A model generated the notes under the pieces. That model was given only the letters and a program-made list of their open reading frames with translations, did no database searches and was not told the origin of the DNA. DNA of 64,000 nucleotides, from NCBI GenBank assembly GCA_002256345.1, contig NKIY01000010.1, positions 124,001-188,000 on the forward strand, written 5' to 3'. This DNA comes from Bradyrhizobiaceae bacterium PARB1. Lineage in GTDB: Bacteria > Pseudomonadota > Alphaproteobacteria > Rhizobiales > Xanthobacteraceae. Both the position numbers and the translations under genes were made by a program. Position 1 is the first letter of the stretch. Each line of letters begins with the position of its first letter. Below are positions 18,004 through 27,587 of this stretch, piece after piece.

Positions 18004-18516
18004 CTAAGCACGGCTAGGTTTGGCCGAACGAGAGCTTTCCGTGCGAACTTTCGGCAATACAGCTTCGCGCGCACCTGGTCCGGGATGAACATGAACTTCC
18101 TTGGCCAGCACCGGCTCGCCGCATTCCGAACAGACCATGAGCGGGTCAAAATGCTGGCCGCATGATTTGTGCTCGTGGAGCATCGGCCTGCCGCGCGAGT
18201 CCACCATGTGGACATTGCCCCAATGCACGATCGACATGATGATCGGATAGAGGTCCAGACCCTTCTGCGTGAGGATATATTCGTAGCGCTTGGGCGCTTC
18301 CATATAGGGAATGCGTCGAAGCACGCCGAAGCGAACGAGCTTCTTGAGCCGGTCGGCAAGCAGATGTCGCGTAATTCCGAGCGAGGTCTGAAATGCATCG
18401 AACCGGCGCTTGCGCAGGAAGCATTCGCGCAGGATCATCAGGCTCCAGCGGTCGCCGATGACGGCAACCGTGCGGGCGAGCGAGCACGGCTCCTCCTCTA
18501 GCGCATCCCATTTCAT
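18004..18516 (-). CDS. HxlR-family transcriptional regulator
   Basis: Winged-helix regulator of 170 residues. The HxlR domain is at about 10-100 (CSLARTVAVIGDRWSLMILRECFLRKRRFDAF). A longer than usual C-terminal tail contains CGQHFDPLMVCSECGEP, so four cysteine or histidine residues could bind metal or sense oxidants. It is divergent from the DsbA-like gene at 18697, and its own promoter carries a GGTACGTACC palindrome between the -35 and -10 boxes. It is the best-placed local candidate to bind the AGTTCTA palindromes, but this is not shown. Confidence 0.92.
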   Translation of the reverse strand: MKWDALEEEPCSLARTVAVIGDRWSLMILRECFLRKRRFDAFQTSLGITRHLLADRLKKLVRFGVLRRIPYMEAPKRYEYILTQKGLDLYPIIMSIVHWGNVHMVDSRGRPMLHEHKSCGQHFDPLMVCSECGEPVLAKEVHVHPGPGAREAVLPKVRTESSRSAKPSRA

Positions 18517-18546
18517 TCAGTCTCTCCGGACGAGTGTATTTCTCAC

Positions 18547-18575
18547 ATTCTATTTTGGTACGTACCGCAAGACAA
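18547..18575 (-). promoter_or_regulatory. Promoter of the HxlR-type gene with internal palindrome
   Basis: On the minus strand, TTGTCT (18575-18570) and TAGAAT (18552-18547) are 17 bases apart. The perfect 10-bp palindrome GGTACGTACC (18557-18566) lies in the spacer. It is 31 bases from the start codon at 18516. The layout suggests autorepression by steric block (inference). Confidence 0.68.
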
Positions 18576-18615
18576 GGCGTGGCAGGAAATGGGGCGGCCA
18601 CATCATGGTTGTCGA

Positions 18616-18644
18616 TTGACAGTTCTAAAATAGAACTCTAGATT
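18616..18644 (+). promoter_or_regulatory. Promoter of the DsbA-like/acyl-CoA synthetase genes with palindromic operator (copy 3)
   Basis: TTGACA (18616-18621) and TAGATT (18639-18644) are exactly 17 bases apart. The perfect palindrome AGTTCTA-AAA-TAGAACT (18621-18637) fills the spacer. It is identical over 17 bases to copy 1 at 11330. The downstream gene starts at 18697. The position is typical of a repressor site. Confidence 0.75.
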
Positions 18645-18696
18645 GATCTGAAGGGCGGATGTTTGATGGCGCCCGCCAGGATGTGAGGAGGCGCAT

Positions 18697-19335
18697 TTGA
18701 CCGACCGGCTGGAGCCAGAATTCCATTTCGATTTCGGAAGTCCGAACGCTTATCTCGCAGAGCTTGCCCTGCCTGCAATCGAACGGCGGACCGGCGTTCA
18801 ATTCCGATACATCCCGGTCCTGCTGGGCGGCATCTACAAGGCCACCGGCAATATGTCGCCCGCGGAATCGTTGCGCGGCATCAGGAACAAGCCCGAATAC
18901 CAGCGACTGGAATCCGAGCGGTTCATGCGACGCCACGGCATTACGACATTCAACAGCAATCCGTTTTTCCCGGTCAACACGCTGATGCTGATGCGCGGCG
19001 TGGTCGCAGCCCAGTTCGAAGGCGTGTTCGAGCCATATTTCAGGGCTGCCTACCATCACATGTGGGAAGCGCCGAAGAAGATGGATGATCCCGAGGTGTT
19101 TGCGGCGGCGTTCAGGTCGTCGGGCATCGATATCGACAGGCTGATCGCGCGCGCACAGCAGGACGACGTCAAGCAGAAGCTCATCAGGAACACGACTGAT
19201 GCAGTTGCCCGCGGATCTTTCGGGTCGCCGACCTTCTTCGTCGGCAGCGAAATCTTCTTCGGCAAGGACAGTCTCAGGGACGTGGAAGACGCGATCAACG
19301 AGCAGGCGTCGGTCTTTAAGGCCAAGCGCGCTTGA
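18697..19335 (+). CDS. DsbA-family / 2-hydroxychromene-2-carboxylate isomerase-like protein
   Basis: Thioredoxin-fold protein of 212 residues in the kappa-GST/HCCA isomerase group. The active-site segment FHFDFGSPNAYLAE has Ser15 in place of a CxxC pair, and the cis-proline loop is GSPTFFVG. HCCA isomerase acts in naphthalene degradation with glutathione; many relatives have unknown substrates. It starts with TTG at 18697 preceded by GAGGAGG. As first gene after operator copy 3, it is followed closely by the acyl-CoA synthetase and further beta-oxidation-type genes. Confidence 0.9.
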   Translation: MTDRLEPEFHFDFGSPNAYLAELALPAIERRTGVQFRYIPVLLGGIYKATGNMSPAESLRGIRNKPEYQRLESERFMRRHGITTFNSNPFFPVNTLMLMRGVVAAQFEGVFEPYFRAAYHHMWEAPKKMDDPEVFAAAFRSSGIDIDRLIARAQQDDVKQKLIRNTTDAVARGSFGSPTFFVGSEIFFGKDSLRDVEDAINEQASVFKAKRA

Positions 19336-19394
19336 ACCGCGCGACGATCGATTTAGAAGCCGCGATCAAGCGGCTCTTTCCAGGGAGGACGGAG

Positions 19395-20948
19395 ATGTTG
19401 AAGACGGTGGAACCGGATCATGCCGCACGCATACTCGCTGCGCTACCGCGTCGCATCCACGGCGTGATCGACCGGCACGCGTCCGAAACGCCTGATCGCG
19501 TTGCCCTGGTCGAAGACGACCGCGCATGGACCTACGGTCAGTTGTTCGATTCTGTCGCAGACATTGCGCACGACCTGACGGAACTGGAAATCCGGCCGGG
19601 CGACCGGCTGATGATCGTGAGCGAGAATAGCATCGCGCTCGCAGCATTGCTGATCGCCGCAAGTCGTCTTGATATCTGGGCGATCGTCGTCAATCCGCGG
19701 CTGTCCGCGCGCGAGCTGGACCAGATCAGGGACCATAGCGGTGCACGGCGCGTGTTTCTCACCACAGGCGTGTCGAAAGAAGCCGGCACGCATGCAGAGC
19801 GATACGGGGCTCAGCTACGTCGCATCGGTCCGCTATCCGACATCGCGGTGACGGCGCTGAACGCAGACACATCTCCCGAGCCCGTCGAGGACAGCCCGAA
19901 GAACCAGGTTGCCGTCCTGATCTACACGTCGGGCACGACTGGCACGCCGAAGGGAGTCATGCTGACGCATGAAAACCTGCTGTTCAGCGCAAAGACCACC
20001 GCGGATATCCGCCGCATGACGCCCGCCGATAAGCAATACATCGTTTTGCCGATCTCCCACATCGTTGGAATTTCGCTGCTGGTCATGACGTTGATGACCG
20101 GCGCCACGGTCCGGCTCGTCGCCAAATACGATCCTGCGGCCTTGGCGAAGGCGATCGCGGAGGAAGGCATCACGATTCTCAACGGCGTGCCCGCTACCTA
20201 TCAGCGATTGCTGGAATACAAGGCGCTCACAGGTCTGGACAGGCTCAATCCAGGATCGCTTCGGCTCATTGCGGTCGCGGGAGCGCCGCTTGACCTCGAT
20301 CTCAAGTCGCGCGTTCAGCGGGAGCTCGGGCTTCCGCTGCTGAACGGATACGGAATCACCGAGTGTTCGCCCGGTCTGTCCGGCGTGCGCATCGACGCGC
20401 CGCGCGACGATCAGGCGGTCGGCCCGCTATTGCCGGGGATCGAGGCGAAGATTCTGGGGCTTGATGGCGCGCCCAGGCCTGCGGGCGAGGTCGGTGAGTT
20501 GCATGTCCGCGGTCGCAATGTGATGCGTGGCTATTACCGGGCGCCCGATCTGACCGCAAAGGCGATCGATCCGGACGGCTGGTTCAATACGGGCGATCTC
20601 GCACGCTTCGAAGGCGACTGCCTCTATATTGTCGGGCGCACCAAGGAAATGATCATCCGTTCGGGCTTCAACGTCTATCCGGCAGAGATCGAGGCCGTGC
20701 TCAGCACACATGCATCCGTGGTGCAGTGCGCCGTGGTCGGACGCCCGGTCGATGGAAATGAAGAAGTTGTGGCCTTTGTCCAGCTTCTTCAAGGCACCGA
20801 GACGACGGTGGACGATCTGCTGGCGCATGTCAGTCCTCAACTGACCTCCTACAAGCGGCCGTCTGAGATCATCGTGTTGCCGGCGCTGCCGGCCACATCC
20901 ACCGGCAAAATCCTCAAACACAAACTGGCCGAGTCGCTACGCAGCTAG
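19395..20948 (+). CDS. AMP-dependent acyl-CoA synthetase (class I adenylate-forming enzyme)
   Basis: Ligase of about 517 residues that activates a carboxylic acid with ATP and CoA. The P-loop-like motif is YTSGTTGTPKGVMLTH; further motifs are GYGITECSPG, GWFNTGDLARFEGD, GRTKEMIIRSGFNVYP and the C-terminal catalytic lysine in TSTGKILKHKL. The ATG at 19395 follows GGGAGGA with good spacing. A TTG at 19332 overlapping the previous stop (TTGA) would add 21 residues and cannot be excluded. Acid specificity is not readable. It is the entry enzyme of this gene run. Confidence 0.92.
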   Translation: MLKTVEPDHAARILAALPRRIHGVIDRHASETPDRVALVEDDRAWTYGQLFDSVADIAHDLTELEIRPGDRLMIVSENSIALAALLIAASRLDIWAIVVNPRLSARELDQIRDHSGARRVFLTTGVSKEAGTHAERYGAQLRRIGPLSDIAVTALNADTSPEPVEDSPKNQVAVLIYTSGTTGTPKGVMLTHENLLFSAKTTADIRRMTPADKQYIVLPISHIVGISLLVMTLMTGATVRLVAKYDPAALAKAIAEEGITILNGVPATYQRLLEYKALTGLDRLNPGSLRLIAVAGAPLDLDLKSRVQRELGLPLLNGYGITECSPGLSGVRIDAPRDDQAVGPLLPGIEAKILGLDGAPRPAGEVGELHVRGRNVMRGYYRAPDLTAKAIDPDGWFNTGDLARFEGDCLYIVGRTKEMIIRSGFNVYPAEIEAVLSTHASVVQCAVVGRPVDGNEEVVAFVQLLQGTETTVDDLLAHVSPQLTSYKRPSEIIVLPALPATSTGKILKHKLAESLRS

Positions 20949-21000
20949 CCAAGTTGCAACCATCGTCCCCCCAACAACACGCGTATCCGGGAGAACTCAG

Positions 21001-21744
21001 TTGGAAAAACGCAATGCAACGGTCGCCGTCGTCGGCGCCGGTGACTTCATCGGTGGCGAGATCGCCAAGAAATTCGCAGCCGAAGGCTTCACGGTCTTCG
21101 TCGGGCGACGCCAGGGCGAGAAGCTGGAGCCGCTGATCAAAGAGATCGAGGCCGCTGGTGGAACGGTGTTCGGGCGAGCGCTTGACGCCCGCAAGGAAGA
21201 GGAGATGGTCAAATTCATCGCTGATGCCGACGCTCACGCTCCACTGGAGATCTGCGTCTTCAACATCGGCGCCAATGTCAATTTCCCGATCGTCGAGACC
21301 ACCGAGCGGGTGTTCCGCAAGGTGTGGGAGATGGCGTGCTATTCCGGCTTCCTGGCGGGCCGCGAGGCTGCGCGGGCAATGCTGCCGCGGGGCAAAGGCA
21401 ATATCTTTTTCACCGGTGCAACGGCAAGCCTACGCGGCGGCAACGGCTTCGCCGCTTTCGCCAGCGCGAAGTTCGGCTTGCGCGCGGTTGCGCAATCGAT
21501 GGCGCGGGAGCTCGGCCCCAAGAACATCCACGTGGCACACCTGATCATCGACTCCAGCGTCGATACGGAATGGGTGCGACAGCTGATCGCCAGCCGCGAA
21601 GGTCCGCAGGCGATGGATAACCTCGATCCCAATCGCCTGATGCGGCCGGCTGCCGTCGCCGAGGCTTACTGGGCGCTCTACCAGCAGCCGCGGGATGCTT
21701 GGACGTTCGAGCAAGAAATCCGGCCATTCGGCGAGAAATGGTAG
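21001..21744 (+). CDS. Atypical SDR, second paralogue
   Basis: A 247-residue SDR, clearly paralogous to the protein at 13709: same cofactor loop (VVGAGDFIGGEIAKKFAAEG), same SARELGPKNIHV-like region. The catalytic tyrosine is again phenylalanine (FASAK). The start is TTG at 21001. It follows the acyl-CoA synthetase by 52 bases and precedes two acyl-CoA dehydrogenases by 6. The two copies in neighbouring, palindrome-linked clusters suggest steps on related intermediates or a heteromer (inference). Confidence 0.9.
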   Translation: MEKRNATVAVVGAGDFIGGEIAKKFAAEGFTVFVGRRQGEKLEPLIKEIEAAGGTVFGRALDARKEEEMVKFIADADAHAPLEICVFNIGANVNFPIVETTERVFRKVWEMACYSGFLAGREAARAMLPRGKGNIFFTGATASLRGGNGFAAFASAKFGLRAVAQSMARELGPKNIHVAHLIIDSSVDTEWVRQLIASREGPQAMDNLDPNRLMRPAAVAEAYWALYQQPRDAWTFEQEIRPFGEKW

Positions 21745-21750
21745 CACGCC

Positions 21751-22932
21751 ATGGAGTTGAATCTCTCTGCCGAAGATCAGGCCTTCCGGGATGAGGTTCG
21801 CTCCTTCATCGCGGAGAACTACCCGAAAGAGATGCGCGTCGCCAATCCGGAGACCGATCTGACGAAGCAGCAATCGCTTCTCTGGCACAAGATCCTGCAT
21901 CGGAAGGGCTGGATCGCGCCACTATGGCCAAAAGAGTATGGCGGCCCCGGCTGGTCGCTTACCCGGCGCTTCATCTGGGATCAGGAAACCTCGCGGGCCG
22001 GCACGCTGCCCCCGCTGGCGTTCAGCGTGACGATGGTCGGCCCCGTCATTTACACATTCGGAACGGACGCTCAGAAGGCGAAGTTCCTGCCGCGCATTCT
22101 GTCGGGTGAGGACTGGTGGTGCCAAGGATATTCCGAGCCTGGCTCCGGCTCCGACCTGGCGTCGGTGCGGACCAAGGCCGTGCGCGACGGCGATCATTAT
22201 ATCGTCAATGGCCACAAGACATGGACGACGCTTGCACAGCATGCGGACTGGATCTTCTGCCTTGTCCGCACGAATCCCGCGGCAAAGCCCCAGGCGGGCA
22301 TTTCCTTTCTCCTCATCGACATGAAATCGCCGGGCGTGATCGTGCGGCCGATCATCACGATCGACGGTTCTCACGAGGTCAACGACGTTTTCCTCGAAGA
22401 CGTGCGGGTACCGGTCGAGAACCTCATCGGCGAAGAGAACAAGGGCTGGACCTATGCCAAGTTCCTGCTCGGCAATGAACGCACCAGCATGGCCGGCATC
22501 GGTCGCTCGACGCGCTATCTGCAGCGTCTCAAGGAGATCGTCCGGTCGGAAATCCCGGAAGACGATCCGGCTTTTGCGGAATTCGTCCGCGAGATCGCGC
22601 GTGTCGAACTTGACGTGCTCGCGCTCGAAGCGACCGAACTGCGTGTCGTCGCGCAGATGTCGCGTGGCATCGATCCTGGGCCGGCTGCATCGCTCTTCAA
22701 GATCAGGGGCACTGAAATCTTCCAGCGCATCACCGATCTCACGCATCGTGCGATCGGAAACCACGGTCTTGCCCTTCGCGAGCATCCCGGCGGCGGCAAT
22801 CGCTTCATGCCCGGGCCCGACTACGGGCACACGGCAACGGAGAAGTATCTGAATTCACGCAAGCTCAGCATCTACGGCGGCTCCAACGAGATCCAGCGCA
22901 ATATCATCGCAAAAGCGGTGCTCGGTCTCTGA
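21751..22932 (+). CDS. Acyl-CoA dehydrogenase, first of an adjacent pair
   Basis: FAD enzyme of 393 residues. It has the FAD/substrate loop CQGYSEPGSGSDLASVRTKA and the C-terminal signature IYGGSNEIQRNIIAKAVLGL. The position of the MCAD-type catalytic glutamate in that signature is glycine, so a base elsewhere or in a partner would be needed. It is larger and better conserved than its neighbour at 22953. Pairs like this form alpha2beta2 enzymes in actinobacterial steroid side-chain degradation (FadE pairs); a similar complex is plausible here. Confidence 0.93.
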   Translation: MELNLSAEDQAFRDEVRSFIAENYPKEMRVANPETDLTKQQSLLWHKILHRKGWIAPLWPKEYGGPGWSLTRRFIWDQETSRAGTLPPLAFSVTMVGPVIYTFGTDAQKAKFLPRILSGEDWWCQGYSEPGSGSDLASVRTKAVRDGDHYIVNGHKTWTTLAQHADWIFCLVRTNPAAKPQAGISFLLIDMKSPGVIVRPIITIDGSHEVNDVFLEDVRVPVENLIGEENKGWTYAKFLLGNERTSMAGIGRSTRYLQRLKEIVRSEIPEDDPAFAEFVREIARVELDVLALEATELRVVAQMSRGIDPGPAASLFKIRGTEIFQRITDLTHRAIGNHGLALREHPGGGNRFMPGPDYGHTATEKYLNSRKLSIYGGSNEIQRNIIAKAVLGL

Positions 22933-22952
22933 CGGTACGAAGGGTAGGATCC

Positions 22953-24083
22953 ATGGACATCGAACTGACCGAAGACCAGGAACTGCTCCGCAACAGCGTG
23001 CAGCGCTTCCTCAGGGACGAATATGACTTCGACGTGCGGACCCGCATCATCACGGGCGAAGACGGATGGAGCCGCACGCATTGGGCCAAGTTTGCGGATC
23101 TGGGTCTCCTCGCCGCGCCGTTTGCGGAAGAATATGGTGGCTTCGGCAACGGACCGCTATCGACGATGATCGTGATGCAGGAATTCGGACGCCACCTCGT
23201 GGTCGAACCTTATTTCGAGACGGTTGTGCTGGCCGGCGGTCTGATCGAAATATTGGGCACGGCAATCCAGCGCCGTGAACTGCTTGCCGAAATCGCTGCG
23301 GGCAAGGCAACCTGGGCGCTGGCCTGGGCCGAACCGGGATCGCGCTACGATCTCAACAAGGTCTCTGTTTCCGCGGATCGCAGTGGCAGCGACTATGTGC
23401 TCTCCGGCACCAAGGCTGCGGTGATCGGAGCGCCCTGGGCCGACCGTTTGATCGTCTCCGCACGAACATCCGGCCGGAGCGACGATCGCGATGGTGTCTC
23501 GCTATTCGTGGTCGATCGCAGGGCGGCCGGCTTGCATCTGCAGGGGTACCGGACGATTGATGGCCGCCGAGCCGCCGAGGTCACCCTCAAGGACGTGCGG
23601 GTATCTGCGAGCAGCATGCTCGGACATGAAGGCGGCGGCGTTGCCGCGCTCGAAAGTTGCCGCGATCGGGCCATCGGCGCGCTGTGTGCCGAGGCCGTGG
23701 GCGCGATGACCGAGCTGAATGCCGTAACGCTCGACTACAGCAAGACCCGCAAGCAGTTCGGCGTGACACTGGGGTCATTCCAGGTGCTGCAGCACAGAAT
23801 GGTCGATATGTTCATCGCCCTGCAAGAGGCAGTATCGCTTGTGCAGCACCTGACGCTGACACTGATGTCGAACGACAACAACGTCTCCAAGCTGGCCTCC
23901 GGTGCGAAGTCAAAGGTCGGGTATGCGGCCAGGTTCATCGGTGAACAGGCAATCCAGCTCCACGGCGGCATGGGCATGAGTAACGAACTCAAGGTCGGGC
24001 ACTACTTCAAACGGATTGGCGCCATCGACATCCAGTTCGGCGATCCGGCTTTCCATCTAATGCGCTTTGCCCGTTCTGCCTAA
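22953..24083 (+). CDS. Acyl-CoA dehydrogenase, second of the pair
   Basis: Acyl-CoA dehydrogenase-fold protein of 376 residues with ALAWAEPGSRYDLNKV in place of a full FAD-binding loop. Its C-terminus (AIQLHGGMGMSNELKVGHYFKRIGAIDIQFGD) keeps the helix-bundle signature but lacks the usual EIQR segment. It begins 20 bases after its partner. The weaker conservation fits the non-catalytic or FAD-sharing subunit of a heterotetramer (inference). Confidence 0.92.
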   Translation: MDIELTEDQELLRNSVQRFLRDEYDFDVRTRIITGEDGWSRTHWAKFADLGLLAAPFAEEYGGFGNGPLSTMIVMQEFGRHLVVEPYFETVVLAGGLIEILGTAIQRRELLAEIAAGKATWALAWAEPGSRYDLNKVSVSADRSGSDYVLSGTKAAVIGAPWADRLIVSARTSGRSDDRDGVSLFVVDRRAAGLHLQGYRTIDGRRAAEVTLKDVRVSASSMLGHEGGGVAALESCRDRAIGALCAEAVGAMTELNAVTLDYSKTRKQFGVTLGSFQVLQHRMVDMFIALQEAVSLVQHLTLTLMSNDNNVSKLASGAKSKVGYAARFIGEQAIQLHGGMGMSNELKVGHYFKRIGAIDIQFGDPAFHLMRFARSA

Positions 24084-24162
24084 CTTGCAGCTAGCCGGCA
24101 GTTGAAGCCGGCGGGGTCGAACCGTTCCTAGATTGCCAGCTAACCAAAACCGGGAGATCGTT

Positions 24163-25170
24163 ATGAGGACTGCCATCACGGATTTGTTCGGGATCGAACA
24201 TCCCATTATTCAAGGCGGCATGCATTACGTGGGTTTTGCCGAGCTTGCTGCGGCTGTCTCGAACGCCGGTGGCTTGGGCATCATTACGGGATTGACGCAG
24301 CGCACCCCCGAGAAGCTCGCGAAGGAAATCGCACGCTGCCATGACATGACCGACAAGCCATTCGGCGTGAACCTGACGTTCTTGCCGAGCTTCGATGCGC
24401 CGCCTTATGCGGAGTATATCGGGGCGATCAAGGAGGGCGGTATCAAGGCCGTCGAGACGGCGGGGCGAAGCCCGGAGCAATATATGCCGGCCCTGAAAGA
24501 GGCAGGGATTAAAGTCATCCACAAATGCACCTCCGTCCGTCATTCGCTCAAGGCGGAAAAAATCGGTTGCGACGCGGTGAGTGTCGATGGTTTCGAATGC
24601 GGCGGTCATCCGGGTGAAGACGACATGCCAAATATGATTCTCCTGCCGCGCGCTGCCGAAGAGCTGAAGATTCCGTTCGTGGCCTCGGGCGGCATGGCTG
24701 ATGCACGCAGCCTGGTCGCCGCGCTCGCGATGGGCGCGGCGGGCATGAACATGGGCACGCGCTTTGTCGCGACCAAGGAGGCGCCGGTGCACCAAAACGT
24801 CAAGGATGCGATCGTCAAGGCGTCGGAGCTCGATACGCGGCTGGTGATGCGGTCACTCAGGAATACCGAGCGGGTTCTCAACAATGCCAGCGTGGAGCGG
24901 TTGATTGCCACCGAGCGCGCAAAGGGCGATGCGCTGGTCATTGGCGACATCATCAACGAGGTTGCCGGCGTCTATCCGAAGGTCATGGTCGATGGCGACA
25001 TGGATGCCGGCGCCTGGAGTTGTGGCATGGTGGCCGGTCTGATCAACGACATCCCGACCGTCAAGGAGCTGATAGACCGGATCATGGCTGATGCAGAGAC
25101 CATCATTCGCCAGCGCCTGACCGGCCTTCTTGACGCAACTATTCAGAAGCCTTTGCGAGCTGCAGGCTGA
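24163..25170 (+). CDS. Nitronate monooxygenase / 2-nitropropane dioxygenase-family flavoprotein
   Basis: FMN-dependent TIM-barrel protein of 335 residues. It opens with DLFGIEHPIIQGGMHYVGFAELAAAVSNAGG and has the phosphate-binding GGMADARSL and the loop FECGGHPGED with the family histidine. The ATG at 24163 follows GGGAG. Members oxidise nitronates, but close relatives in acyl-CoA clusters may be enoyl-CoA reductase-like. It is last in the plus-strand run, 79 bases after the acyl-CoA dehydrogenase, so a role in that pathway is plausible. Confidence 0.9.
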   Translation: MRTAITDLFGIEHPIIQGGMHYVGFAELAAAVSNAGGLGIITGLTQRTPEKLAKEIARCHDMTDKPFGVNLTFLPSFDAPPYAEYIGAIKEGGIKAVETAGRSPEQYMPALKEAGIKVIHKCTSVRHSLKAEKIGCDAVSVDGFECGGHPGEDDMPNMILLPRAAEELKIPFVASGGMADARSLVAALAMGAAGMNMGTRFVATKEAPVHQNVKDAIVKASELDTRLVMRSLRNTERVLNNASVERLIATERAKGDALVIGDIINEVAGVYPKVMVDGDMDAGAWSCGMVAGLINDIPTVKELIDRIMADAETIIRQRLTGLLDATIQKPLRAAG

Positions 25171-25542
25171 ACGATGAATAACGGACCGGAGCAGGGAGAT
25201 CGTATACAAGACGGTTTCCCGCCACGATCTGCCGCCGATGCGACCACGACACGGGTCTTGCTATTTAGTGTTCCGCGATAGCCAGTGCCCCCAGTGACAA
25301 CCGGCAAAGCCGTAATACGATCATCGCACCACAATGAAGCCAATGCGTGCGTCAAAAATTTGGTCTCTTCAGTTGATAGCTCAAGCAGCCTGTCGATGGG
25401 CGATGTTAAAAAGGTAGTCTCCCACGTGTTGGCAGTTGCGTTCGTTTGTTCCAAGTTAGTCTAGGCGATGCGCTGAAAATCAGCGAATGACCGGTATTAG
25501 CGCTAAGCTGACATTGTAGTCTCTTTCGGGTGCTTTGCGGGG
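25171..25542. other. Gene-free gap between convergent units
   Basis: 372 bases between the stops of the flavoprotein and the ABC ATPase. A 103-codon minus frame (25143-25454) crosses it but overlaps the upstream gene, lacks a ribosome site and has no recognisable motif. Two small palindromes are visible: CGCTGA-AAA-TCAGCG (25471-25485) and TTAGCGCTAA (25497-25506). No T-tract terminator is clear. Confidence 0.6.
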
Positions 25543-26591
25543 TTAAATCCTGGCGGCTTCGTCATGAAGATGCGGTGTCTGGATTTCGCCTGTTCTGTGA
25601 CAGGCTACGAAGTGGTTGTCTGTTCCTGCGTGCAGTGTCGGTAACTCGTTGCGACAGCGTTCTAGCACGAAGGGGCAGCGCTGTGCGAAGCGGCAGCCGG
25701 GCGGCGGATCGACCGGGCTTGGCGGATCGCCCTTGACCAGATAGTTTTTCTTCAGTCGGTCGCGCAGCGGGCCGGGCGGTGCCGCGGCGGCAATCAGCGA
25801 CCAGCTATAGGGATGTGTCGGCGCGGAGAAGAACACGCTGCTCGGTGCCTGTTCGACGATCTTGCCAAGATACATCACTGCGATCTCGTCGCAAAAATGC
25901 TGGATCACGCCGAGATCGTGCGAGATGAAGATGTAAGTGAGGCCGCGCTCGCGCTGCAACTTCTTCAGGAGATTCAGGATTTGTGCCTGGATGGCAACGT
26001 CGAGTGCTGACACTGCTTCGTCGCAGACGATCAGGTCGGGTTCGGGCGCCATCGCGCGAGCGATGCACAGGCGTTGGCGCTGGCCCCCGGAGAACTGATG
26101 CGGGAAAAGATCTGCGACTTGCGGCGGCAATCCCACTTCGGCAAGCAGTTTCTTGACCCGCGCATCACGCTCGCGCGGCGTGCCGATGCCGAGCAGGTCG
26201 AGCGGTTCGCGGATCAGCTCGCCGGCACGGCGGCGTGGATCGAGCGCCGAGAACGGATCCTGGAACACGATCTGGAATTTGGCGCGCGCGAGGCGAAGTT
26301 TTTCGCCGCGATAGTCGGCGATGTTCTCGCCGTCGAACACGATCTGGCCGGAGGTCGACGGAATCAGTCGCATTACGGCTTGTGCTGTGGTGGATTTACC
26401 CGAGCCGCTCTCGCCAACGATGCCGAAGGTGGTGCCGCGGCGGACGCGGAAACTGACGCCATCGACCGCGTGGACTTTGGAGGGCGCGCCGAACAGGCCA
26501 CGACGGCCGACGGGGAAATGCACGACGAGATCGTTGACGTCGAGCAGGATGTCGTTGGTCGCCACACCGACGGGAATAGGGAGGCCATCGC

Positions 26592-26595
<4 letters not shown>
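25543..26595 (-). CDS. Dipeptide/oligopeptide ABC transporter ATP-binding protein (DppF/OppF type)
   Basis: ATPase of 350 residues. Walker A is GESGSGKSTT, the signature FSGGQRQRLCIARAM and Walker B LIVCDEAVSALD. The C-terminal oligopeptide-transporter extension carries the cysteine-rich GCRFAQRCPFVLERC. The ATG at 26595 overlaps the preceding stop by four bases; the open frame upstream to 26718 is rejected. Last gene of the seven-gene minus-strand operon. Confidence 0.93.
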
Positions 26596-27584
<989 letters not shown>

Positions 27585-27587
27585 GGC

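Noticed and set aside
25143-25454. 103-codon minus-strand frame after the nitronate monooxygenase gene
   Set aside because: It overlaps the end of the flavoprotein gene, has no ribosome site and contains no recognisable motif.
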